Of a stretch of DNA of 64,000 nucleotides, positions 1 through 8,101 are shown in pieces; the first letter of the stretch is position 1; the number at the start of each line of letters is the position of its first letter. The notes under the pieces were generated by a model that did not search any database, was not told the DNA's origin, and saw nothing but the letters and a program-made list of their open reading frames with translations. Origin of the DNA: Alphaproteobacteria bacterium (GTDB lineage: Bacteria; Pseudomonadota; Alphaproteobacteria; Rhodospirillales; WMHbin7). The stretch lies in the NCBI GenBank assembly GCA_015231795.1, contig JADGAX010000001.1, forward strand, positions 186,001 to 250,000, written 5' to 3'. Position numbers and translations under genes: made by a program.

Positions 1-187
1 CGACGGCGTTGCGCCGGTGGATCAGCAGCAAATACAGCCCCACGGCCAGGGCCATGAAAGCCGAGCGGGCGAAGACGACGGGCATTCCCTGGCTTTCCAT
101 ATGCCGAACGATCAGCCCCGCCATGCTCCAGCACAGGGCTGCGGCCAGCACGAACAAAGTACCTTGAAGGCGGGGACTGATGATCAT
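1..187 (-). CDS. EamA/DMT-family transporter, N-terminal part (cut by window edge)
   Basis: Only the first 62 codons are in the window; the gene continues leftward past base 1. The visible residues start MIISPRLQGTLFVLAAALCW and form two hydrophobic stretches (about residues 9-25 and 42-57) separated by a short polar loop with RHMESQG. The pattern of a first helix with Trp and Gly-Leu-Ile followed by a PVVFARSAFMAL helix is the usual opening of drug/metabolite transporters with EamA repeats, which are ten-helix inner-membrane exporters of metabolites or amino acids. The substrate cannot be told from this fragment. The start is the ATG at 187; only about 100 bp separate it from the DUF1127 gene, which reads in the same direction. 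Confidence 0.7.
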   Translation of the reverse strand, partial: MIISPRLQGTLFVLAAALCWSMAGLIVRHMESQGMPVVFARSAFMALAVGLYLLLIHRRNAV

Positions 188-291
188 GGAAGGGGTCTAG
201 CCTAATTATCGCCGCTTTCCAATGTTGAAGTATCGAGCGGCGTTCCAATGTCAGCGTCAGAACAGTCATCGCCAGCCGCGCTGTTCGATCC

Positions 292-525
292 TCATACTTT
301 CCAGAAGGGTTTTTCGGCCTCGGCCAGGGCATCGACCCGCGTCAGTCCCAAATCCATCAGCATTCTGTGGTCGAGCGAAGCCAATTGGCGGCGCGAACGC
401 GATCTTTCGCCATAAGTTTCCAGACGTCGAAGGGCCGACAAAACGCCACGCAGGGCGACGTTGCGCCAGATGTGAATATGGCTGATCGGATTTTCGAGGG
501 CGAGACTGGACATGGCCATCTCCAT
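292..525 (-). CDS. DUF1127 domain-containing small protein
   Basis: A 77-residue protein. The C-terminal half (about residues 45-75) has the DUF1127 (YjiS-like) signature: an Arg-rich helix, then RRQLASLDHRMLMDLGLTR, then an acidic and Trp-containing end (EAEKPFW). These small basic alphaproteobacterial proteins have been linked to RNA binding, stress and phosphate or metabolic adaptation; the exact role here is unknown. The gene diverges from a LysR-type regulator, with 85 bp between the start codons, an arrangement that suggests the regulator controls it. The T-N11-A palindrome at 528-542 lies directly upstream of this start. Confidence 0.8.
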   Translation of the reverse strand: MEMAMSSLALENPISHIHIWRNVALRGVLSALRRLETYGERSRSRRQLASLDHRMLMDLGLTRVDALAEAEKPFWKV

Positions 526-527
526 TC

Positions 528-542
528 GTTACGGTAGATAAC
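528..542. promoter_or_regulatory. putative LysR-type box 1 (GTTA-N7-TAAC)
   Basis: GTTACGGTAGATAAC has 4-bp inverted arms and fits the T-N11-A rule for LysR-type operators. It sits 2 bp in front of the DUF1127 start codon and is matched by a second copy of the same arms at 592-606 in front of the divergent LysR gene. Binding by that regulator is inferred only. Confidence 0.4.
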
Positions 543-591
543 GATGAAGCATGTTACCTTCTTACACAAAGCATCATTTCTCAATAAACTA

Positions 592-606
592 GTTAGATAT
601 ACTAAC
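592..606. promoter_or_regulatory. putative LysR-type box 2 (GTTAG-N5-CTAAC)
   Basis: GTTAGATATACTAAC is a 5-bp-arm inverted repeat fitting T-N11-A. It ends 4 bp before the LysR start codon at 611 and so overlaps the ribosome-binding region, as expected of an autorepression site. It shares the GTTA...TAAC arms with the copy at 528-542, whose centre is 64 bp away. Confidence 0.45.
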
Positions 607-610
607 CAAT

Positions 611-1549
611 ATGGCCCGCCGCCTGCCGCCCCTTGGCCCTTTAAGGGCCTTCGAAGCCGCCGCCCGCCATGGGCAGTTCCATCGCGCGGCCGAAGAATTG
701 TGCGTTACCCCCGGGGCCATCAGTCAGCAAGTTCGCCAGTTCGAGGAATGGCTGGGCACCCCCTTGTTCGAGCGGGCGGGGCGGGGCGTGCGGCTGAATG
801 GCGCGGGCAGGCAATTGGCGAGCGATCTGGCGGATTCGTTCGATCGCATCGAATTGTCGGTACAGCGCATTCAAAGATCGATCCGCGAGGGCCAGGGGCT
901 GACGGTCTCGACGATCCCTTCCTTTTCGGCGCGCTGGCTGATACCGCGCCTGGGTTCGTTGAAGGCGCGATTGCCCGATCTGGACGTCCGTGTGTTGGTC
1001 TCGATCCATCCGGTCGATTTCGCGCGCGAGCCGGTGGATATGGCCGTGCGATATGGGCGAGGCGTCTATCCTGGTCTGGAAAGTCGCCTGCTTTTCCATG
1101 ATTCCTATGTGCCCGTTTGCAGCCCCGCCTTGCTGGGCGGGCGCAAGCGGCTTGAGCGTTTCGACGAATTGGCGGGCGTTCCGCTCTTGCATGAAGTGAT
1201 GGACATGATGCCAGAAGTCGATTGGCCGACATGGCTGAAATCCGTGGGCGCCGAAAGGGTCGACGCCAGCCGGGGGCCGCATTTCGCCTATACTCACATG
1301 GCGCTGCAAGCGGCGTTGGATGGGCAGGGCGTCGCCCTGACTCCTTCCTCCTATGTGGTTGATGATCTGGAAAGCGGGCGTTTGATCCGCCCCTTTCCCC
1401 AGGCGGTTCCAGGTTTCTATTCGAATTACTTGGTTTGCCCGAAAGAGCGCGCCAAAGAAGCCGCCATCGCCGCTTTCTGGAACTGGGCCGAGGACGAAAC
1501 GCAGCTGATGCGCCAGCGTCTTGTGGCTTTGGATATTCCCGTCAACTGA
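611..1549 (+). CDS. LysR-family transcriptional regulator, GcvA-like
   Basis: 312 residues, the usual LTTR length. An N-terminal winged helix-turn-helix (about residues 5-63) includes the recognition region FHRAAEELCVTPGAISQQVR and the wing ending LFERAGRGVRLN. This is followed by a linker helix and a periplasmic-binding-like effector domain (about 90-300). The opening PPLGPLRAFEAAARHGQF matches the GcvA/AmpR-type branch of the family. The effector is unknown. It is divergent from the DUF1127 gene, with paired palindromes between them, so self-regulation and control of that neighbour are the simplest inference. Its 3' end overlaps the convergent DsbA-like gene by 8 bp, leaving no room for a conventional terminator. 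Confidence 0.9.
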   Translation: MARRLPPLGPLRAFEAAARHGQFHRAAEELCVTPGAISQQVRQFEEWLGTPLFERAGRGVRLNGAGRQLASDLADSFDRIELSVQRIQRSIREGQGLTVSTIPSFSARWLIPRLGSLKARLPDLDVRVLVSIHPVDFAREPVDMAVRYGRGVYPGLESRLLFHDSYVPVCSPALLGGRKRLERFDELAGVPLLHEVMDMMPEVDWPTWLKSVGAERVDASRGPHFAYTHMALQAALDGQGVALTPSSYVVDDLESGRLIRPFPQAVPGFYSNYLVCPKERAKEAAIAAFWNWAEDETQLMRQRLVALDIPVN

Positions 1550-2189
1550 CTGGTGCTTGGGTTTCTGTTTCGCGCGCCAGATCGATCAGGCGCAGGAAAA
1601 TATCCGATTCCTGCGCGCCCGCCAGGGCATAGGCTTCATTGAAGACATAACTGGGAACGCCGTTGATGCCCAAGCGGTGGGCGCGGGCGTTCTCGGCTAC
1701 GATCTGACTGCTGTCCTCGGCGTCTTCAAGGGCTTGGATGATCAGGTCGTCATCCAACCCAAGACCCAAGCCGATATCTTGCAATTGCTTGAAATCACTT
1801 ATGTCTATTCCCTGGGCGAAATAGGCAAAGAACACCGCCTCAACGGCTTCGCCAGCCTTGCCCATCCGTCCCGCCAGGCGGATCAGACGGTGCGAGGGCA
1901 GGGAATCGGGCGTGCGCACGATGGTTTCAAACGAAAAGGGAATACCCTCGCCAGCACCGGCGGCAGCCACGGCGGAATACATCTGCTTGACGCGGTAGGG
2001 GCCGCCGAACTTGCTTTCCAGATAGGCCTTGCGTTCGATGCCGCTGGCGGGCATGTCTGGATTGAGAAGGAAGGGACGCCAGCGGATTTCGGGGCGAACC
2101 AGCGGGCGTTGCGCCAAGGCGCGCTCCAACCGGCGTTTGCCCACATAGCACCAAGGGCAGATCGTGTCGAAGATGACGTCGATGCGCAT
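1542..2189 (-). CDS. DsbA-family oxidoreductase, FrnE-like
   Basis: 215 residues with a thioredoxin-fold start (MRIDVIFDTICPWCYVGKRR) that carries the redox pair C11-P-W-C14 and an inserted all-helical domain, as in FrnE-type cytoplasmic DsbA proteins. The conserved cis-Pro region appears as GINGVPSYVFNEAYALAGAQ near residue 175-195. No signal peptide is visible, so it probably acts in the cytoplasm in thiol-disulfide or glutathione chemistry. Members are often named 2-hydroxychromene-2-carboxylate isomerase-like, but the CPWC pair argues for a disulfide oxidoreductase. It is transcribed in the same direction as the REC-GGDEF gene upstream, 49 bp away. Confidence 0.85.
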   Translation of the reverse strand: MRIDVIFDTICPWCYVGKRRLERALAQRPLVRPEIRWRPFLLNPDMPASGIERKAYLESKFGGPYRVKQMYSAVAAAGAGEGIPFSFETIVRTPDSLPSHRLIRLAGRMGKAGEAVEAVFFAYFAQGIDISDFKQLQDIGLGLGLDDDLIIQALEDAEDSSQIVAENARAHRLGINGVPSYVFNEAYALAGAQESDIFLRLIDLARETETQAPVS

Positions 2190-2238
2190 GCGGGCAACCT
2201 TTGGCTAGGCGTGCCGGATCGCCCTGGCTGCGACCCTG

Positions 2239-3567
2239 TTATCCGATTCTAGAATGGGCGCGCGCCAGCAAGGTTTCAACCGTGTCGTCCTCGCGGGCCA
2301 GTGCGCTGCCCACCTCGACCCAGACCTTGACCGGCTGATAGACGTCGGGCACGGCGAAGTCGGTATAGGTCAGCACGCTGGCGATGCGATGCATGACGAT
2401 CTCGGCTTCCTCGATGGGAGTGTCGGGCAGCACTAGGCAGAATTCGCAATCCGACGAGCGGGCGGTCAGATCCTCGGCGCGCAGCAACCCCATGATCCAA
2501 TTGCCCAATTGGGCCAGCAACTGTTCGCCCGCTTCCTTGCCGAACTGATGCACCACGGCGCCGATATTGGGAATGTTGAGGAACACCACGGACAGATGCC
2601 GCCCGCCATGCCGGGCATGTTCCAGCCGCTCAGCCAGATGCGCCATCAGGAAGTCCTTGCCGTAGGCGGCCGTGCGGTCATCGCCGGTTTGCTTGCCCAG
2701 CGTCTTCGCCAGGGCTTCGCGAATGCGCCAGCGCAGGCGCTGGCGGCGCACCAGGGCCAGAAGCGCTGTGACCAGCAGATGCGGGTCGGTGGGGCGCACC
2801 AGGACGCGACTGGCGCCGCGCCGGTAGGGTTCGATGGCGTCGGGAAACGTGCCGGGCGGCGCGATCAGCAGAACAGGCAGGTTGAACAGGCGCGAATTGT
2901 TGCGGATTTGCGAGCACAGGCTTAGATGTTCCGCGCTGGAATCGGTGACGTCCAGGATGGCGGCGTCGAAATTCTTCTGGGTCAGAAGGTCTTCCGCCTC
3001 GATCAAATTGTCGGTCACCGTGATGCTGGCCCGCTTGAGCAGCGAGGAATAGGATTCGATCGCCTTCTTGTCGTTGCTGACCAGCAAGATCATCTGGTTG
3101 CCGTCGTCCACGGCGACATCGACCTTGCCCGCAGTTTCGATGCCGAAACGACCGGCGACATGCGCGCGACGGTTCAACTCTGTATGCATGGTCGATAGGC
3201 GCAGCAAGGGCTTTAAGCGCGCCACCAGAACGGCGGGATCGATCGGCTGCACGACCAGGTCGTCGATGCGGGCGTCCAGGGCCTGCTTGCTGATTTCCGG
3301 CGTCAATTGATCGCTGAGCAGGGCGAAGGGAATGTCGGAAGTCGCCTCGCTCTCCTTGAGTTTGTTGGCCAGATCGATTCCGCTCATGTCGGCTAGGGCG
3401 GAAAAACAGAGGATGATGTCGGGATGTCCGCTGGCGGATTTCTGAAGCGCCTGGGCGCCATCGGCGGCCATGGTTACGTTGAAGCCGCCCTCGGTCAGGC
3501 GGGCGCTTAGACTTTGACTGCCGCGAGCATCGCCCGAAACCAGGAGCAGCGTGCCGAGATGACTCAT
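2239..3567 (-). CDS. REC-REC-GGDEF protein with degenerate active site and intact I-site (PleD/PopA-like)
   Basis: 442 residues. Residues 1-125 form a REC domain whose phospho-acceptor Asp is replaced (DIILCFS, Phe55). Residues about 150-275 form a second REC domain, with a candidate Asp in FDAAILDVTD. Residues about 305-440 form a GGDEF domain. The GGDEF motif itself reads SDCEF (372-376), so diguanylate cyclase activity is not expected. The inhibitory-site motif RxxD is kept exactly five residues upstream (RAED, 363-366), as in PleD. This combination, REC-REC-GGDEF with a dead A-site and live I-site, is that of Caulobacter PopA, a c-di-GMP receptor; receptor function here is inferred. It faces away from the RND efflux genes. 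Confidence 0.85.
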   Translation of the reverse strand: MSHLGTLLLVSGDARGSQSLSARLTEGGFNVTMAADGAQALQKSASGHPDIILCFSALADMSGIDLANKLKESEATSDIPFALLSDQLTPEISKQALDARIDDLVVQPIDPAVLVARLKPLLRLSTMHTELNRRAHVAGRFGIETAGKVDVAVDDGNQMILLVSNDKKAIESYSSLLKRASITVTDNLIEAEDLLTQKNFDAAILDVTDSSAEHLSLCSQIRNNSRLFNLPVLLIAPPGTFPDAIEPYRRGASRVLVRPTDPHLLVTALLALVRRQRLRWRIREALAKTLGKQTGDDRTAAYGKDFLMAHLAERLEHARHGGRHLSVVFLNIPNIGAVVHQFGKEAGEQLLAQLGNWIMGLLRAEDLTARSSDCEFCLVLPDTPIEEAEIVMHRIASVLTYTDFAVPDVYQPVKVWVEVGSALAREDDTVETLLARAHSRIG

Positions 3568-3676
3568 TCTAACTTTCCCCTATCAGCAGATCATAACTGA
3601 TCGCGAACCCTTCCAATCTTGCTTGGCGATTACCATAATTCAACATGTGTCCGGCTCCAAGCGATCCCTTCACCGG

Positions 3677-3704
3677 TTGACCTTGTCTGGGAATTCGTTA
3701 AACT
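3677..3704 (+). promoter_or_regulatory. putative promoter of RND efflux operon
   Basis: TTGACC (3677-3682), a 16-bp spacer and TAAACT (3699-3704) form a reasonable sigma-70-type promoter 32 bp before the adaptor start at 3736. Its -10 element overlaps the palindrome at 3701-3717, so a repressor bound there would block transcription. Confidence 0.4.
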
Positions 3705-3717
3705 GAACCGTTCAGTT
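3701..3717. promoter_or_regulatory. 17-bp perfect palindrome, probable TetR-type operator
   Basis: AACTGAACCGTTCAGTT has 8-bp perfect inverted arms around one central base. It ends 18 bp before the efflux adaptor start and overlaps the predicted -10. Operators of this size and position are typical of TetR/AcrR-family repressors of RND pumps. No TetR gene lies in the window, so a regulator would have to act from elsewhere. Confidence 0.55.
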
Positions 3718-3735
3718 CACTGGGGGTTGACCAGT

Positions 3736-4899
3736 ATGACCGCCTTTCAACGCAAACTCCTGTACGGAGTCATCGCGGCCGTTATCGTGCTGGCCGTCTG
3801 GTGGTATGCCGGTGGGCCGTCGCTCTTTGGCTCCTCGAACGCGCCATCTGGCGCGCCGCCCGCCGCGATGACCAAGGGCGATTCCCCCCAATCTGCCAAG
3901 CCTCCCCCACAGGCGCCGGGGCCGGGCGGTCCCGCCAAGCCGGTGGCGGTGGAAGCCATGACCGTTGCTCCCAGCGAATTCATCCATGAAGTTTCCGCCG
4001 TCGGCTCGTTGCTTTCGAACGAATCGGTCATGATCCGTCCCGAAATCGCCGGTCGCGTGATCAAGATATTGTTCGAAGAGGGAACGGCCGTCAAAAAGGG
4101 CCAACCTCTGGTCAAATTGGACGATTCGACCTATGTCGCCGATTACAATCAGGCCAGGGCGAATCTGGATCTGAGCAAGGCCAACAACGAGCGCGCCACC
4201 AAGCTCTATAGCCAGGGTGCTGGCACGGCCCGCGCCTTGGACGAGGCGGGGTCCAAGCTGAAGGTGGATCAGTCGCGCATCGAACTGGCCAAGACCAATA
4301 TGGACAAAACGCTGATCATGGCGCCGTTCGACGGCGTGGTGGGACTGCGCAAGGTCAGCCTGGGCGCTTACGTCACGCCGGGCCAGGATCTGGTCAATCT
4401 GGAGGGGATCGATCCGATCAAGGCCGATTTCCAAGTACCCGAGATCGCTTTGTCCGAAATCAAGCCGGGCATGCCGATTCTGGTGCGGGCCGATTCCTAT
4501 CCCGGTAAATCCTTCACCGGAGAAGTCTACGCCATCGATCCCAAGATCGATCCCGTCAACCGCTCGGTGGCGGCCAGGGCGCGTCTTCCGAACGCCGAAG
4601 GCCTGTTGAAGCCCGGCATGTTCGTGCGCATCGGTCTGGTGACCCGCAAGACCGAGAATGCTCTGATGGTGTCCGAGGAAGCCTTGATTCCCAGGGGCAA
4701 CCAGATGTTCGTCTACAAGGTCGTGGACGGGCTGGTGGTCGCCCAGAAGATCCGCACCGGCGCCAGACGCGAAGGGAAGGTGGAAATCGTGGAAGGCCTG
4801 GCCTCGGGCGATGTCGTGATCACGGCAGGACATATGAAGGTGCGCGAAGGCGCTCCGGTCGTCATCGCCGGGCAGGCGAAACAGGATAAGAAGCCATGA
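3736..4899 (+). CDS. RND efflux periplasmic adaptor (membrane fusion protein)
   Basis: 387 residues from the ATG at 3736; this start is preferred over upstream codons because it gives a proper membrane anchor (residues 8-25, LLYGVIAAVIVLAVWWYA) and follows the operator. After a Pro/Gly-rich linker (30-70) come the lipoyl/barrel-sandwich halves (SVMIRPEIAGRVIKILFEEG and IMAPFDGVVGLRKVSLGAYV) flanking a short alpha-hairpin, then a beta-barrel and a membrane-proximal domain. It should bridge the inner-membrane pump encoded next to it and an outer-membrane TolC-type channel, which is not encoded here. The gap to the pump gene is 127 bp and holds a palindromic repeat. Confidence 0.92.
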   Translation: MTAFQRKLLYGVIAAVIVLAVWWYAGGPSLFGSSNAPSGAPPAAMTKGDSPQSAKPPPQAPGPGGPAKPVAVEAMTVAPSEFIHEVSAVGSLLSNESVMIRPEIAGRVIKILFEEGTAVKKGQPLVKLDDSTYVADYNQARANLDLSKANNERATKLYSQGAGTARALDEAGSKLKVDQSRIELAKTNMDKTLIMAPFDGVVGLRKVSLGAYVTPGQDLVNLEGIDPIKADFQVPEIALSEIKPGMPILVRADSYPGKSFTGEVYAIDPKIDPVNRSVAARARLPNAEGLLKPGMFVRIGLVTRKTENALMVSEEALIPRGNQMFVYKVVDGLVVAQKIRTGARREGKVEIVEGLASGDVVITAGHMKVREGAPVVIAGQAKQDKKP

Positions 4900-4901
4900 T
4901 T

Positions 4902-5016
4902 TCCCGCCCGGCGCTTGAGGAATATGCTTGGAGCGTAGCGACTGGGCGCTGCGCGCCCCGCGAGCCGATGCGAGCGAGAGCCAAGGGATGCGGAGCATCC
5001 CGCCCGGCGCTTGAGG
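4902..5016. repeat. REP-like palindromic element between adaptor and pump genes
   Basis: The intergenic region is bounded by two exact 19-bp direct repeats, TCCCGCCCGGCGCTTGAGG, at 4902-4920 and 4998-5016. Between them lie two hairpin-forming sequences, GGGCGC-TGC-GCGCCC and GGGATGC-GGA-GCATCCC (4985-5001), in very GC-rich DNA. This looks like an extragenic palindromic repeat. The second direct repeat supplies the GAGGGA that serves as ribosome-binding site for the pump gene. Confidence 0.6.
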
Positions 5017-5026
5017 GACTCATATA

Positions 5027-8000
5027 ATGAAACTTCCCGAGCTTTCCATTCGCCGTCCCGTGCTGGCCACGGTGATGAGCCTGTTGCTGACTCTGGTCGG
5101 CATCATTGCGCTGCAACGCCTGACGGTGCGCGAATATCCCAATATCGACGAGCCGGTGGTGACCGTCACCACCACCTATAAGGGCGCCAGTTCGGAAGTA
5201 GTGGAAAGCCAAGTCACCAAGGTGATGGAAGACTCACTGGCGGGCATCGAGGGGGTCGATGTCCTGTCCTCGATCAGCCGGGCCGAACGCAGCCAGATCA
5301 CCGTGCGCTTCCGGTCGAACCGCGATCCGGAATCGGCTGCCAGCGACGTGCGCGACCGCGTGGGGCGCGTGCGTGGTCGTTTGCCCGAAGATGTCGATGA
5401 GCCGGTCGTCGCCAAGGTCGAGGCGGACGCCCAGCCCATCATCTATCTGGCCTTTTCGTCGGACCGTCACGACACGCTGTTCATCACCGACTATGCCGAA
5501 CGTTACGTAAAGGACCGCATTCAGAACATCAACGGCGTCGCCGACGTGGCGATCTATGGCGCCAGGCGCTTCGCCATGCGCATTTGGTTGGACAGCGCCA
5601 GACTGGCGGCCTATCGCCTGACGCCTTTGGATGTCGAGAATGCGCTCAAGCGACAGAATGTCGAGATTCCCGCCGGGCGCATCGAAAGCATGACGCGCGA
5701 ATTCACCGTGCTTTCGGAAACGGATCTGCAAACGCCAGAACAATTCGGCGAAGTGATCATAGGGGATTCCGGCGGCGGATACATGGTGCGCATCCGTGAC
5801 GTGGCCCGCGTCGAACTTGGGCCGGAGGACGAGCGCAGAATCGCCCGCTACAAGGGCAAAACGGCGATCACGCTGGGCATCATCAAGCAATCGACGGCCA
5901 ATCCCCTGGACGTCGCCAAGGGCTTGCGCGTCCTCCTGCCTACCTTGACGGACAGTCTGCCAGAGGGGCTGAACGCCGAGGTTGGCTACGACACCACCTT
6001 GTTCATTTCCGAATCGATCGACAGCGTCTTCAAAACGATTTTTGAAGCGACGCTGCTGGTGGTGCTGGTCATTTTCTTTTTCCTGCGCACGGTCAGGGCC
6101 ACGCTTATCCCCATCGTCACCATTCCGGTTTCGCTGATCGGCGCGGCGGCGATCATGTACGCCTTCAATTTCTCGATCAACACGCTGACATTGTTGTCCA
6201 TGGTGCTGGCCATCGGTCTGGTCGTCGACGACGCCATCGTCATGTTGGAAAACATCTACCGCCATATCGAGGACGGCATGCCGCCGATGAAGGCGGCGCT
6301 GAACGGCAGCCGGGAAATCGGCTTTGCCGTTCTGGCCATGACCATAACCCTGGCCGCCGTCTATGTGCCGATTGGATTCATGACCGGGCGCACCGGGCGC
6401 TTGTTCACCGAATTCGCGCTGACGCTGGCGGGAGCGGTGATTGTGTCCGGTTTCGTGGCGCTGACCTTGTCGCCCATGATGTGTTCTCGGATGCTGAAGC
6501 ATGAGAAGAAACACAGCCGATTCTACAATGTCATCGAGACGTTTCTGAACGATCTGACACAAGGCTATCAACGCCTGCTCGTCGCATCGCTGGGCAAACG
6601 CATGATCGTGGTGATCGTGGGGCTTGCCGTCGCCTTGTCGTCGGGCGGCTTGATCATGGCCTTGAAGTCCGAGTTGGCGCCCATCGAGGATCGCGGCACC
6701 ATCATGGCCACCGCCATCGCGCCGGAAGGTTCGACCATCGCCTATACCGACCGCTATCTGCGCGAGGTCGAGGAGATCATTAAAACAATTCCCGAAGTCG
6801 ACCGCTTCATGGCGGTAGCGGGCGTTCCCGTTGTGTCGCAGGCCATTTCATTTTCGCGCCTGAAAGAGTGGGGAGACCGTAGCCGCAGCCAGATGGATAT
6901 CGTGAAATCCATGACGCCCAGGCTGATGGCCATTCCCGGCGTGCTGGCCTTTGCCGTCAATCCCGCCTCGCTGGGGCAGCGCCCCACGGAAAAACCCGTT
7001 CAGTTCGTGGTGCAGACGCAGCTAAGCTATCCGGAATTGCAGACGATGGTGCAGGCCCTGATCCAGGAGGCGTCGAAATATCCCGGCCTGATGGCGCTGG
7101 ATACCGATCTGCGCCTGAACAAGCCGCAATTGCGCGTAACCGTGAATCGCGAGAAGGTGGCCGATGTCGGCGCTTCGGTCGATCAGGTGGGGCGCGCCCT
7201 CGAAACCATGCTGGGCGGGCGCCAAGTCACCCGCTTCAAGCGCGAAGGCTATCAGTATGACGTGATCGTTCAGGTGGCCGACATCGACCGCCAGAATCCG
7301 GACGATCTCTCCGCCATCTATGTCAGGGCGCGCGATGGGCGCATGGTGCAATTGTCGAATCTGTTGAATGTGGAAGAGACCGTCGCTCCGCGAGAATTGA
7401 ACCATTTCAACCAGATGCGAGCCGCCACCATAACCGCCAACATTGCGCCCGGCTATGCGCTGGGCGAGGCCATCGCATTCTTGGAGGAGACGGCGGCCAG
7501 GGTTCTGCCAAGCGTGGCGCAGTATGATTTCAACGGCCAGTCGCGCGAGTTCAAAACGTCGCGCGCCGACATGATCCTGACCTTCGTCTTGGCCCTGTTC
7601 TTCATCTATCTGGTTCTGGCGGCCCAGTTCGAAAGTTTCGTTGATCCTTTCGTGATCATGTTGACCGTGCCGCTGTCGATGACCGGCGCTTTGCTGGCCT
7701 TGAAACTGTCGGGCGGCACGCTCAACGTCTATAGCCAGATCGGTCTGGTGACGCTGGTCGGGCTGATCACCAAACACGGCATTCTGATCGTTGAATTCGC
7801 CAACCAGCTTCAAGATGTCGGCAAATCGAAGATCGATGCGGTGGTCGATGCGGCGACGCTCAGATTGCGCCCCATTCTGATGACGACCGGCGCCATGGTG
7901 CTGGGGGCGCTTCCTTTAGCCCTGGGCAGCGGCGCTGGCGCAGAAAGCCGCAGCCAGATCGGCTGGGTCATCGTGGGCGGCCTGCTGCTGGGAACGTGCC

Positions 8001-8101
8001 TGACCCTGTTCGTCGTGCCGACGGCCTATAGTTTTCTGGCCAGAACGCGCCAGCCGCTTAGCGGGAAAACGCCGTCAGAGCCGCTTGCAGCCTCTGGATG
8101 A
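5027..8101 (+). CDS. RND multidrug efflux permease (HAE1 family)
   Basis: 1024 residues, normal for an AcrB/MexB-type trimeric proton/drug antiporter of the inner membrane. It begins MKLPELSIRRPVLATVMSLL (TM1). The first large periplasmic loop contains the porter domain, and a block of TM helices follows from about residue 335. The proton-relay aspartates are in TM4 (LAIGLVVDDAIVMLENIYRH, near residue 400). A second periplasmic loop and the TM8-12 block repeat the layout. Sequence alone does not give the substrate. The last 44 bp overlap the convergent TPR/glycosyltransferase gene. Confidence 0.95.
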   Translation: MKLPELSIRRPVLATVMSLLLTLVGIIALQRLTVREYPNIDEPVVTVTTTYKGASSEVVESQVTKVMEDSLAGIEGVDVLSSISRAERSQITVRFRSNRDPESAASDVRDRVGRVRGRLPEDVDEPVVAKVEADAQPIIYLAFSSDRHDTLFITDYAERYVKDRIQNINGVADVAIYGARRFAMRIWLDSARLAAYRLTPLDVENALKRQNVEIPAGRIESMTREFTVLSETDLQTPEQFGEVIIGDSGGGYMVRIRDVARVELGPEDERRIARYKGKTAITLGIIKQSTANPLDVAKGLRVLLPTLTDSLPEGLNAEVGYDTTLFISESIDSVFKTIFEATLLVVLVIFFFLRTVRATLIPIVTIPVSLIGAAAIMYAFNFSINTLTLLSMVLAIGLVVDDAIVMLENIYRHIEDGMPPMKAALNGSREIGFAVLAMTITLAAVYVPIGFMTGRTGRLFTEFALTLAGAVIVSGFVALTLSPMMCSRMLKHEKKHSRFYNVIETFLNDLTQGYQRLLVASLGKRMIVVIVGLAVALSSGGLIMALKSELAPIEDRGTIMATAIAPEGSTIAYTDRYLREVEEIIKTIPEVDRFMAVAGVPVVSQAISFSRLKEWGDRSRSQMDIVKSMTPRLMAIPGVLAFAVNPASLGQRPTEKPVQFVVQTQLSYPELQTMVQALIQEASKYPGLMALDTDLRLNKPQLRVTVNREKVADVGASVDQVGRALETMLGGRQVTRFKREGYQYDVIVQVADIDRQNPDDLSAIYVRARDGRMVQLSNLLNVEETVAPRELNHFNQMRAATITANIAPGYALGEAIAFLEETAARVLPSVAQYDFNGQSREFKTSRADMILTFVLALFFIYLVLAAQFESFVDPFVIMLTVPLSMTGALLALKLSGGTLNVYSQIGLVTLVGLITKHGILIVEFANQLQDVGKSKIDAVVDAATLRLRPILMTTGAMVLGALPLALGSGAGAESRSQIGWVIVGGLLLGTCLTLFVVPTAYSFLARTRQPLSGKTPSEPLAASG

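Noticed and set aside
544-1101. 185-codon frame overlapping the LysR gene
   Set aside because: The LysR frame has complete HTH and effector-domain signatures; this alternative has none and shows the Arg/Gly/Pro bias of shadow frames.
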